A stretch of DNA of 64,000 nt, taken from Streptomyces humicola. Lineage in GTDB: Bacteria > Actinomycetota > Actinomycetes > Streptomycetales > Streptomycetaceae. Positions 32,427 through 39,919 of this stretch are shown here, in pieces; position 1 is the stretch's first letter; each line of letters opens with the position of its first letter. The stretch is taken from positions 45,603-109,602 of the forward strand of contig NZ_JANFNG010000021.1 of NCBI RefSeq assembly GCF_024436035.1. The letters run 5' to 3'. The position numbers and the translations under genes are program-made. The notes under the pieces are model-generated. The model saw nothing but the letters and a program-made list of their open reading frames with translations. It did not search any database and was not told the DNA's origin.

Positions 32427-33989
32427 TCAGCCCTGCGCGCGTCCGTTGACGCGACGCGGGATGCCCATCGGATTGTCGTCCCGCAGCTCCGGCGGCAGCA
32501 GTGCCGGCGGGGTGTCCTGGTAGGTCACCGGGCGCAGCCAGCGCTCGATGGCGGTGGCTCCCACCGATGTCGAGGTGGAGGTGGTGGCCGGGTACGGGCC
32601 GCCGTGGTGCTGGGCGGGGGCGACGGCGACGCCGGTGGGCCAGCCGTTGACCAGGACGCGTCCGGCGAGCGGGGTGAGCCGGGCGACGAGGGCGGCGGCG
32701 CTCGCGTCGGACGCCTCGGCGTCGCCGATGTGCACGGTGGCGGTGAGGTTGCCGGCCAGCCGCCCCAGGACGCAGACGACCTCCTCGTCAGTGTCGTACC
32801 GGACGACGACGGTGACCGGGCCGAAGCACTCCTCGGTGAGCAGGTCGTGCGGGCCCCGCTCGGTCAGGCGTGCGGCGGCCACCGTGAGGAAGCCGGCCCG
32901 CACCGCGTTCTCGCCGCCGTCGCCGGGCTCGACGGGGGCCGTGACGCCGGGCAGCGCGGCCCGCTCCCGTACCCCGGCGACGAAGCGCTCGCGCATGCGG
33001 GCGTCCAGCAGTACCCCGGCCGGGGCAGCCGTGGTGGCCTCGGCGAGCGCGGTGACGAGGCGGTCGCCCGGTTCACCCGCGGGGGCGAGGACGAGGCCCG
33101 GCTTGGTGCAGAACTGGCCGCTGCTGAGGGTGAAGGAGGCGGCGAGCCCGGCGCCGATCTGCTCGGCGCGCTCGGCCGCCGCAGCGGGGGTGACGACGAC
33201 CGGGTTGAGGCTGCCCAACTCGCCGTGGAACGGGATGGGGCGCGGGCGTGCGGCTGCCGCGTCGTACAGCGCCCGCCCGCCGGAAATCGACCCGGTGAAT
33301 CCCGCAGCATTCACCAGCGGGTGCGAGACGAGCCGGACGCCTGCGTCGAAGCCGTGCACGACCGAGACCACGTCCTCGGGCAGGCCTGCCTGCGCGGCGG
33401 CGCGGCGCAGGATCGCGGCGCACAACTGGGAGGTGGCCGGGTGGCCGGGGTGTGCCTTGACGACCACGGGGCAGCCGGCCGCAAGCGCGCTCGCGGTGTC
33501 GCCGCCGGGCACGGAGAAGGCGAGCGGGAAGTTGCTGGCGGCGTAGACGGCGACGACGCCCAAGGGGATCTTGTAGCGGCGCAGGTCGGGCCGGGGGACA
33601 GGGCCGGCCCCCGGGTCGGCGTGGTCGATGATCACGTCAAGGAAGGCGCCTTCGTCGACGACGTCCGCGAAGGCACGCAACTGGTAGGCGGTGCGGGCGA
33701 GTTCACCGTTCAGCCGCGGAGCGCCGAGGGCGGTCTCGGCGTCCGCGGTCTCGACGATGTGCGGGGCGTCCTCCTCCAGCAGGGCGGCGGCGGTGCGCAG
33801 CAGAGCCGAGCGGGCACCGCGGTCGGTGAGTGCGGGGGCGGCGGCCGCGGCGGCCCGCACCGCGCGGTCGACGTCCTCGGCGGTGGCCTCGGTCACCACC
33901 TGCTCCCGCTGCTTCCCGGTTCGGGGGTCGACGCTCCAGACTGGTACGGCTGGTACGGCTGGTACGGCTGGTACGGCTGGTCCGGCCAC
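32427..33989 (-). CDS. NADP-type aldehyde dehydrogenase (2-oxoglutarate semialdehyde dehydrogenase-like)
   Basis: This 520-aa ALDH resembles the 2,5-dioxovalerate (alpha-ketoglutarate semialdehyde) dehydrogenases that finish pentose and uronate oxidation. Catalytic residues are Cys in SSGQFCTKPGLVL and Glu in FHGELGSLNPVVV; PVVVKAHPGHP holds the cofactor-site Lys. The start is GTG at 33989, because GGAGG lies 7 nt upstream. The longer frame beginning at 34049 would run through the palindromic operator and has no such site. Residues 3-14 are repeats of Ala-Val-Pro from a 9-bp tandem repeat. It is divergent from an IclR regulator and near kdgD and udh, which supports the pathway assignment. Confidence 0.85.
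   Translation of the reverse strand: MAGPAVPAVPAVPAVPVWSVDPRTGKQREQVVTEATAEDVDRAVRAAAAAAPALTDRGARSALLRTAAALLEEDAPHIVETADAETALGAPRLNGELARTAYQLRAFADVVDEGAFLDVIIDHADPGAGPVPRPDLRRYKIPLGVVAVYAASNFPLAFSVPGGDTASALAAGCPVVVKAHPGHPATSQLCAAILRRAAAQAGLPEDVVSVVHGFDAGVRLVSHPLVNAAGFTGSISGGRALYDAAAARPRPIPFHGELGSLNPVVVTPAAAAERAEQIGAGLAASFTLSSGQFCTKPGLVLAPAGEPGDRLVTALAEATTAAPAGVLLDARMRERFVAGVRERAALPGVTAPVEPGDGGENAVRAGFLTVAAARLTERGPHDLLTEECFGPVTVVVRYDTDEEVVCVLGRLAGNLTATVHIGDAEASDASAAALVARLTPLAGRVLVNGWPTGVAVAPAQHHGGPYPATTSTSTSVGATAIERWLRPVTYQDTPPALLPPELRDDNPMGIPRRVNGRAQG
33942..33986 (-). repeat. 9-bp tandem repeat at the ALDH N-terminus
   Basis: TGGTACGGC is repeated four times without a change (33942-33977), followed by one variant, TGGTCCGGC (33978-33986). 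It stays in frame and codes for Ala-Val-Pro units just after the start codon. Slippage could change copy number without frameshift. Confidence 0.85.
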
Positions 33990-34025
33990 GCGGAAACCTC
34001 CAGGTTTGCCTCGTACAAACAAGGT

Positions 34026-34047
34026 GTCGTTCGGTATACTGAACGAC
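34026..34047. promoter_or_regulatory. 22-bp palindromic operator between ALDH and iclR
   Basis: GTCGTTC and GAACGAC flank an 8-bp centre, GGTATACT, which is itself nearly palindromic. The site is 37 bp from the ALDH start and 73 bp from the IclR-family start. This placement is expected for an operator bound by the divergently encoded regulator. It has the size and spacing of IclR-type sites, but binding is inferred. Confidence 0.6.
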
Positions 34048-34119
34048 ATCTCAGGTTGTGAATAGAATGCTGCCGGGAGCCTACTTGCGGCGCACCGGCC
34101 GAACAAGAGGGGTCAGGTC

Positions 34120-34893
34120 ATGGCTGGCGTCGGCGAGGGTGGCGGGTCCCAGGTCAAGTCGGCGGTCCGCACCGTTGAGCTGCTGGAGTTCTTCGCCGGC
34201 AGCCCGGGGATGCACTCTCTCGCCGCGGTCCAGGAGGCGGTGGGCTACCCCAAGTCCAGTCTCTACATGCTGCTGCGCACGCTCGTCGAGCTCGGCTGGA
34301 TCGAGACCGACGCGACCGGGACCCGGTACGGCATCGGAGTGCGGGCGCTGCTGGTCGGCACCTCGTACATCGACGGCGACGAGGTGGTGGCCGCGGCGCG
34401 CCCGACGCTGGACCGGCTCTCCGACGACACCACGGAGACCATCCACCTCGCCCGTCTCGACGGCACCAATGTGGTCTATCTGGCGACGCGCCAGTCACAG
34501 CACTATCTGCGGCCGTTCACCCGGGTCGGCCGCCGACTCCCGGCGCACTCCACGTCGTTGGGCAAGGCACTGCTCGCCACCTACACCGACGAGCAGGTGC
34601 GCAAGATGCTGCCGGAGACGATGGAGGCGCTCACCGAGCACACCATCACCGACCGGGAGAAGCTCATCGAGGAACTGCACACCGTGCGCGAACAGGGCTA
34701 TGCGGTGGACCGCGAGGAGAACACTCTCGGCCTGCGCTGCTTCGGCGTCGCGATCCCCTACCGCGACCCGGCGCGTGACGCGGTCAGCTGCTCGGTGCCG
34801 GTGGCCAGGCTCACCCCGGCCCACGAGCAGATGATCAAGGATGCGCTCTTCGATGCGCGGGACCGGCTCACCCTGGCGACGCGACGGCTGTGA
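34120..34893 (+). CDS. IclR-family transcriptional regulator
   Basis: This 257-aa protein has the N-terminal winged helix (about residues 12-72: SAVRTVELLEFFAG, then LAAVQEAVGYPKSSLYMLLRTL). The C-terminal IclR effector domain includes ARRPTLDRLSDDTTETIHLARLDG-like sequence (key words LSDDTTETIHLARL) and GLRCFGVAIPYRD near 204. IclR effector domains bind small carboxylates. Given the neighbouring ALDH, kdgD and udh, the ligand may be a sugar acid or 2-oxo acid. GAGGGGTCAGG precedes the ATG. It probably represses the divergent ALDH through the palindrome at 34026-34047. Confidence 0.9.
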   Translation: MAGVGEGGGSQVKSAVRTVELLEFFAGSPGMHSLAAVQEAVGYPKSSLYMLLRTLVELGWIETDATGTRYGIGVRALLVGTSYIDGDEVVAAARPTLDRLSDDTTETIHLARLDGTNVVYLATRQSQHYLRPFTRVGRRLPAHSTSLGKALLATYTDEQVRKMLPETMEALTEHTITDREKLIEELHTVREQGYAVDREENTLGLRCFGVAIPYRDPARDAVSCSVPVARLTPAHEQMIKDALFDARDRLTLATRRL

Positions 34894-34897
34894 CTGA

Positions 34898-35327
34898 AGC
34901 TTCGCGCGGGCGCTGCCCGAGATTGCGCGCGTGCTGCGGCCCCGCGGTGTGCTCGGGGCGCTGTGGAACTCGGACGACGACCGCGTGGAGTGGGTGCGGG
35001 GGCTCGCCGAGGTGGCACGCAGCCGCGTCTCCTACGTCCGGTACGCCAACTCCTCGATGGGCGGACTGTGTGAGCACCCGTCGTTCGAGGCGGTAAAAGA
35101 AGGCGTCGTTCGAGCATGTGCAGGCGAGGGCGGCGGGTTCGCTGACCGGCACGGTCGGTACCCACGCGCTCGTGCTCCCCGACGACGAACGCGCGGCTCT
35201 GCTCGCGCGAGTACGCGAGTATCTGGCCTCCCGTCCGGAGACGGCGACGGGCCGGTTCGACCTGCCGATCGTCACCCTGGCGGAACGGATGGTCCTACGA
35301 CCGCGCGTTCAAGCCGTGAAGTCATGA
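34898..35327 (+). pseudogene. Decayed class I SAM-dependent methyltransferase (truncated and frameshifted)
   Basis: The segment starts directly after the iclR stop with ARALPEIARVLRPRGVLGALWNS, which matches the middle of Methyltransf_11-type proteins just past motif III. All of the SAM-binding N-terminus is missing. The frame continues to about 35098, then a 1-nt change near an AAAAGAAGG run shifts it. The rest (ASFEHVQARAAGSLTGTVGTH, then LPDDERAALLARVREYL) continues in the third frame to the stop at 35325-35327. Truncation and frameshift together mark it as a pseudogene. The 119 bp after it, up to 35446, hold only the GH64 promoter region. Confidence 0.7.
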
Positions 35328-35446
35328 CGCCGGGCCGAGCGGCCCGACGTTTCACGTGTTGACGCACGGATATTGACGCGCGCATGTCCAGACCAGCAAA
35401 GTGTCGAGCGCTGTCCGAGGCACCACTCCCCCCACGGAGGCACGCC

Positions 35447-36670
35447 ATGATCTCCCGCCGAGGCCTGCTCACCGCGTCGGCCGCCGCGCTCGCCACTCCG
35501 GCCGTCCTCACCTCCCTGCCGCGCACGGCGACCGCATCGGGCACTACGCCCGCAACTCTCCCGGTCGACCTGGTCAACACCACCGGCTCCGACACCGTCT
35601 ACGCCTACGTCAGCGGGCAGGACCCCGACAACGGCAATGCCTGGATGTTCCTGCAGGCCGACGGCCGCACCCCCTACTACCCGCCGTCGCCCACCGCGCC
35701 CGGCGCACCGCTCGGCGCGGACTGCGCCATCCCGCTCGCCGCGTCCGGCGGCGGACACACCACGATCACGCTGCCGCATCTCGCCGGCGGACGCATCTGG
35801 TTCTCCGTCGGCGACAAGCTCGTCTTCCTCGTCAATCCCGGCCCGGGCATCGTCATGCCGTCCGCCGCCAACCCGTCCGACCCCAACGCCGCAACCCAAT
35901 GGGGCTTTTGCGAGCTGACCTACGACGACAGCCAGCTGTACGGCAACATCACCTTCGTCGACTTCGTCTCGCTGCCGATCGCCCTGCAACTTGCCACCGG
36001 TTCCGGGCAGCAGACCGTTGGGGGGCTGCCCGCGGGCGGTCTGGACACGGTGTGTTCGGCGTTGCGGGCCCAGGCGGCGAGCGACGGAAGCGACTGGGCG
36101 CGGCTGATCGTCACCGGCTCCGACGGCCGCAATCTGCGTGCGCTCAGCCCCAACACCGCCGCCACCGGGGACCAGAGCCTCTTCTCCGGCTACCTCGACG
36201 CCTACATCGACCAGGTGTGGCAGAAGTACCAGTCCACCGACCTGACCGTCGACACCCAGGCCGGGTGGGGCACGGTCACCGGGAGGGTCGGCAACGGGTT
36301 GCTCACCTTCCCCTCCGTGGGCAGCTTCGCCAAGCCGTCGACGTATGCGGTGTTCAACTGCAGCACCGCGCCGTTCACCACCGGCAACGACGAGATGGGC
36401 AATCTCAGCGCCCGGCTCGCCGCCGCGCTGAACCGCACGACGCTGCTCGACGACGCCGACCAGCCGGACGGCGAGAACCCCGCGTCCTACTACGCCCAGC
36501 CGCGCACCAACCACTACGCCCGCATCGTGCACGCCACCACGGCCGACGGGCTCGGCTACGCCTTCCCGTACGACGACGTCCACCCGGCGAACGGCGACGT
36601 CGAGGGCAAGGTCCAGGCCGCCCACCCGACCCGGCTCACGGTGACCGTCGGCGCCCCCACCTCGGGGTGA
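35447..36670 (+). CDS. Secreted glycoside hydrolase family 64 protein (endo-1,3-beta-glucanase)
   Basis: This 407-aa protein starts with a Tat-type signal (MISRRGLLTASAAALATPAVL), so it is exported folded. The mature part shows GH64 features: LPVDLVNTTGSDTVYAYVSGQ near residue 41, IWFSVGDKLVFLVNPGPGIVMPS near 118, QWGFCELTYDDSQLYGNITFVDFVSLPIAL (key words FCELTYD, NITFVDFVS) near 153, and GYAFPYDDVHP near 372. GH64 enzymes release laminaripentaose from beta-1,3-glucans. No carbohydrate-binding module is attached. GGAGG is 6 nt before ATG 35447; the upstream in-frame start is unlikely. It fits a saprophyte degrading fungal walls. Confidence 0.88.
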   Translation: MISRRGLLTASAAALATPAVLTSLPRTATASGTTPATLPVDLVNTTGSDTVYAYVSGQDPDNGNAWMFLQADGRTPYYPPSPTAPGAPLGADCAIPLAASGGGHTTITLPHLAGGRIWFSVGDKLVFLVNPGPGIVMPSAANPSDPNAATQWGFCELTYDDSQLYGNITFVDFVSLPIALQLATGSGQQTVGGLPAGGLDTVCSALRAQAASDGSDWARLIVTGSDGRNLRALSPNTAATGDQSLFSGYLDAYIDQVWQKYQSTDLTVDTQAGWGTVTGRVGNGLLTFPSVGSFAKPSTYAVFNCSTAPFTTGNDEMGNLSARLAAALNRTTLLDDADQPDGENPASYYAQPRTNHYARIVHATTADGLGYAFPYDDVHPANGDVEGKVQAAHPTRLTVTVGAPTSG

Positions 36671-36679
36671 GGGCGAGGG

Positions 36680-37888
36680 TCACAACCGGGCGAGCGCGTC
36701 GCGCACCGCCGAAAGGTCGGTGTCGGAAGCGAGACCCGCGTGGTAGAGGCGGAGCTGGCCGGCGCCGAGGGCGGCGGCGTGGGCGGCGTCCGCGGCGAGG
36801 GTGCCGGGGCTGCCGCCCATCCCCGCCACGACGGTGAGGTTGGCGGCGAGCACGGCGCCCGGCCACCGCTCACTGCGCTCGGCGAACGGACGCCACACGG
36901 CGGCGCGTTCCGTCTCGTCGCCGGTGCTGGGCAGGATGAGCCCGTCGGCGTGCGCGAGGACGTCCTCCGGGTCGACGCCCGCGTTGGCACCGCAGCGATG
37001 CGCCGCGGGGTCGGCGTGGAGCAGCACCTGGAAGTCAGGCGGAGCCTCGGCACGTACCGCCGCGACCGTCGCCCGCTGGAACTCGCGCGCGACACCGCCG
37101 CGCCAGGCCATGGTGAGCGCCGCACGATCGGGGCCGAGCAGTCCGACCACCTCGTCCCATTCTCCGTCCCGGTCGCAGGCCTCCGGTCCTGCCGTGCGCT
37201 CCCCGGCCCACACCGGTGCGAGGGCCGTGCGTATCGCACCGCTCAACTCGTCGGGATCCGCACCGAGTCCGGCGTATCCGGCCCGGCAGCTGTCGCAGAA
37301 GCAGACCGACATCAGGTACTGCGCGGCGCCGCCGAGCGCGACCCCGGCGGTCTTGTCGTGAGCGTGGAGGTGGGCCAGGCCGTACCAGCCGCACGACTCC
37401 AGTTCGGTCCCGGCCGCGCCCGGTCGCGAGGCGGCCTCCGCCGCCAGCTCCACCGCGTAGCGGAGCACCTCGGGTTGTGCGATGCAGGGCGCCCACGGGT
37501 ACCGGTCGCCGTAGGCGTTGCGCACGCAGATCCGCGGGAACTCCTCCCCGAGGCGCGAGTTGTGCGCCAGGACCACCCATGAGTGGACCTCCAGGCCGGC
37601 GTCGGCAAGCGCCGTGGCCGCCTCGCCCCACGCGTCGGCGGCGGGTGACCACCGGTGCCGGTAGGGGCGCAACTCCCGGTCACACCAGCGCCGTTCGGAT
37701 GGCGTGTAGAGGACGGCGGAGTGGAGAGCGGTGACGACGCGGTGCGCCGGATGACGCGGCGTCAGCGCACGCGTGGAGTGGTAGGCGGAGGCGAGGGTGG
37801 CCTGTTCGACGCCGAGGTCGGCGATCCGGCGGGCCGCATCCGGATCACCGATGACGTCCCAGGGGTAGAGAAAGGCCGATGCGCGCAA
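36680..37888 (-). CDS. Uncharacterised alanine-rich, TIM-barrel-like protein in the sugar-acid locus
   Basis: I do not recognise a named family for this 402-aa protein. It opens RASAFLYPWDVIGD, and alternating hydrophobic strands and Ala-rich helices suggest a TIM barrel. The segments EVHSWVVLAHNSRLGEEFP (about 99), NAYGDRYPWAPCIAQPEV (about 123), and ESCGWYGLAHLHAHDKTAG (about 163) resemble glycosidase-like barrels. The conserved-looking cysteine cluster CFCDSC (about 193) could bind metal. The start is TTG at 37888 with GGGAG 5 nt upstream. It lies 30 bp downstream of kdgD on the same strand, so co-transcription and a role in sugar-acid use are likely. The enzyme activity is unknown. Confidence 0.72.
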   Translation of the reverse strand: MRASAFLYPWDVIGDPDAARRIADLGVEQATLASAYHSTRALTPRHPAHRVVTALHSAVLYTPSERRWCDRELRPYRHRWSPAADAWGEAATALADAGLEVHSWVVLAHNSRLGEEFPRICVRNAYGDRYPWAPCIAQPEVLRYAVELAAEAASRPGAAGTELESCGWYGLAHLHAHDKTAGVALGGAAQYLMSVCFCDSCRAGYAGLGADPDELSGAIRTALAPVWAGERTAGPEACDRDGEWDEVVGLLGPDRAALTMAWRGGVAREFQRATVAAVRAEAPPDFQVLLHADPAAHRCGANAGVDPEDVLAHADGLILPSTGDETERAAVWRPFAERSERWPGAVLAANLTVVAGMGGSPGTLAADAAHAAALGAGQLRLYHAGLASDTDLSAVRDALARL

Positions 37889-37918
37889 CGGAGCTCCCGG
37901 GAAGGGCCGCAGGGATGG

Positions 37919-38851
37919 TCATTCGCCGCCGAGCAGGGCGAGGCCGCGGTCGATCAGCTCGCTCAGCTCCTTGACGTGCGCGGGCGACGGCTCGGAAAGC
38001 GGCGGACGCACCTCCCCCACGTCCTGGCCGCGCAGCCGGACCCCGGCCTTGACCAGCGATACCGCGTATCCCTTTCCCTGGTTGCGCAGCTCGACGAGCG
38101 GCCGGTAGAAGCCGTCGAGCAGCAGGTCGACCGTGACGTCGTCGCCGGTGGTGAGCGCGCGGTGGAAGGCGAGGGCGATCTCGGGGGCGAAGCAGAAGAC
38201 GGCCGAGGAGTAGAGCCGGATGCCGATGCCTCGGTAGGCGAGCGCGGTGAGTTCGGCGGTGGGCAGTCCGTTGAAGAAGCGGAAGCCGGAATCGGGGAGC
38301 TCCTGGCGTACGGCGGAGACGATCCGCTGCATCAGGTCGAGGTCGCCGATGCCGTCCTTGAGGCCGATGATGTTGGGCACCTTGGCGAGTTCGACGACGG
38401 CGCGCGGGGTGAACACGGCGTTGTCGCGCTGATAGACGATGACGTCGAGCGGTGTGCCCGCGGCGAGCTGCGCGTAGTGGCGCAGCAGTCCCTCCTGGTC
38501 GGCGACGACCAGGTAGGGCGGCATGGCGAGCAGCCCGTCGGCGCCCGCCTCCTCGGCGAGGCGCGCGAAGCGCAGCGCGAGCGCGGTGCCGTAGCCCGCG
38601 CCTGCGATCACCGGCACCCGGCCTGCGGCCTCTTCGACGGCGGCGGCGACGCAGTCGTGGAACTCCTCGGGGGTCAGTGCGTGGAACTCGCCGGTGCCGC
38701 AGCACGCGAAGACCGCGCCCGCTCCGGCCTCGATCCCGGCGCGGACATGGGCTCGGCAGGCACCAAGGTCCAGGCTGCCGTCCGGGCCGAAGGCGGTCAC
38801 CGGGAAGAAGAGCACGCCGTCCAGGCGCCCAATCGGCGGGACTGCGGTCAT
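37919..38851 (-). CDS. kdgD: 5-dehydro-4-deoxyglucarate dehydratase (KdgD)
   Basis: This 310-aa member of the dihydrodipicolinate synthase family dehydrates and decarboxylates 5-keto-4-deoxyglucarate to 2-oxoglutarate semialdehyde. The Schiff-base lysine is Lys165 in NIIGLKDGIGDLD, and the partner tyrosine is Tyr140 in VIVYQRDNAVFTP. FACCGTGEFHALTPEEF near residue 48 replaces the GTTGE loop of DapA and is typical of KdgD. ATG at 38851 was preferred over the upstream ATG at 38902, which overlaps a dyad. The product feeds the ALDH at 32427. Clustering with udh supports this over a DapA role. Confidence 0.9.
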   Translation of the reverse strand: MTAVPPIGRLDGVLFFPVTAFGPDGSLDLGACRAHVRAGIEAGAGAVFACCGTGEFHALTPEEFHDCVAAAVEEAAGRVPVIAGAGYGTALALRFARLAEEAGADGLLAMPPYLVVADQEGLLRHYAQLAAGTPLDVIVYQRDNAVFTPRAVVELAKVPNIIGLKDGIGDLDLMQRIVSAVRQELPDSGFRFFNGLPTAELTALAYRGIGIRLYSSAVFCFAPEIALAFHRALTTGDDVTVDLLLDGFYRPLVELRNQGKGYAVSLVKAGVRLRGQDVGEVRPPLSEPSPAHVKELSELIDRGLALLGGE

Positions 38852-38879
38852 CGAGGTACCCCCACGTTCTGAAGTCTGA

Positions 38880-38899
38880 TTCACGTCCATATTCGTGAA
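38880..38899. promoter_or_regulatory. Dyad in the kdgD-udh divergent promoter region
   Basis: TTCACG (38880-38885) and CGTGAA (38894-38899) flank an 8-bp spacer. The related sequence CGTGAACAATATGGA lies near 39012-39026, closer to udh. The 205-bp gap is otherwise empty. The two elements could let one regulator govern both genes; no regulator gene is adjacent. Confidence 0.4.
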
Positions 38900-39056
38900 C
38901 ATCGTCGACGCGGCAACGCTAGGCCAGCACCGTCGGCCCGGTCAAGCGCGGAGAGCTGTCGCCCCAGATACCTTGAACCGGGCAACGAGCATTCCTTGCT
39001 CTGCCCACGTACGTGAACAATATGGATGCGACCGATTCGGCGAGGAGACCCCGCCC

Positions 39057-39869
39057 ATGCCCGCTCCCCGCACTCTCCTGCTCACCGGCGCCGCCGGCGG
39101 CCTGGGCACGCTGATGCGCGAGCTACTGCCCGGCGTGTACGGGTACGAACTGCGGTTGTTCGACGTCAACCCGGTGCCGGGCGCACCGGATGCGATCACG
39201 GCAGACCTCTCCGACACCGGCGCGCTGCGGGAGGCCGCGCGCGGCGTCGACGCGATCCTGCACCTCGCCGGCATCTCCCTCGAAGCACCGTTCGAGAAGA
39301 TCCTGCGCGCCAACATCGAAGGCACCTACAACCTCTACGAGGCCGCGCGCGAGGCCGACGTCAAACGCGTCGTCTTCGCGTCGAGCAACCACGCGGTCGG
39401 ATTCACACCGCGCCCGCTCGACGGCGACCCGGTCGTCCCCGTGGACACCCCGCACCGCCCGGACACCTTCTACGGCCTGTCGAAGTGCTTCGGCGAGGAC
39501 CTCGCCTCGCTCTACTGGGACCGGCACGGCATCGAGACGGTCTCGGTGCGCATCGGTTCCTGCTTCCCTGAGCCCACCACCGTGCGCATGCTCTCGATCT
39601 GGATGAGTCCGGCCGACGGGGCGCGGCTCTTCCACGCCGCTCTCACTGCGGAGAACGTCGGCCACACCGTCGTCTACGGCAGCTCCGCCAACACCCGGCT
39701 GTGGTGGGATCTCGGTCCTGCCCGGGCGCTCGGCTACCGGCCCCAGGACAACGCCGAGGTCTACGCAGACAAGCTCATCGCCGAGCAGGGCGAGCTCGAC
39801 GCGGCCAACCCCGAACACGCCCACCTGGGCGGGCAGTTCTGTACCAATCCGCCCATCTGGCCGCACTGA
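39057..39869 (+). CDS. udh: Uronate dehydrogenase (NAD-dependent)
   Basis: This 270-aa extended short-chain dehydrogenase resembles uronate dehydrogenases, which oxidise D-glucuronate or D-galacturonate to the aldarolactone. The nucleotide site is GAAGGLG at residues 11-17, the catalytic pair is Tyr139 and Lys143 in TFYGLSKCFGE, and HLAGISLEAPFE near 69 and FASSNHAVGF near 107 fit the family. SIWMSPADGARLF near the C-terminus is typical of Udh. GAGGAG precedes ATG 39057. A related NAD-dependent epimerase/dehydratase activity is the main alternative. Location opposite kdgD favours a uronate oxidation pathway. Confidence 0.82.
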   Translation: MPAPRTLLLTGAAGGLGTLMRELLPGVYGYELRLFDVNPVPGAPDAITADLSDTGALREAARGVDAILHLAGISLEAPFEKILRANIEGTYNLYEAAREADVKRVVFASSNHAVGFTPRPLDGDPVVPVDTPHRPDTFYGLSKCFGEDLASLYWDRHGIETVSVRIGSCFPEPTTVRMLSIWMSPADGARLFHAALTAENVGHTVVYGSSANTRLWWDLGPARALGYRPQDNAEVYADKLIAEQGELDAANPEHAHLGGQFCTNPPIWPH

Positions 39870-39919
39870 CGCCATGGCGGGACACCGGTGGCGGCGCGGG
39901 ACCGGCTACGCGTCCCGGC

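Noticed and set aside
33942..33986. Short tandem repeat considered as a CRISPR-like or origin-type iteron
   Set aside because: Units are 9 bp without spacers and lie in frame inside a gene.
33990..34106. Longer N-terminus for the aldehyde dehydrogenase starting at 34106 or 34049
   Set aside because: It would read through the 22-bp palindrome, lacks a ribosome-binding site, and GTG 33989 has GGAGG at ideal spacing.
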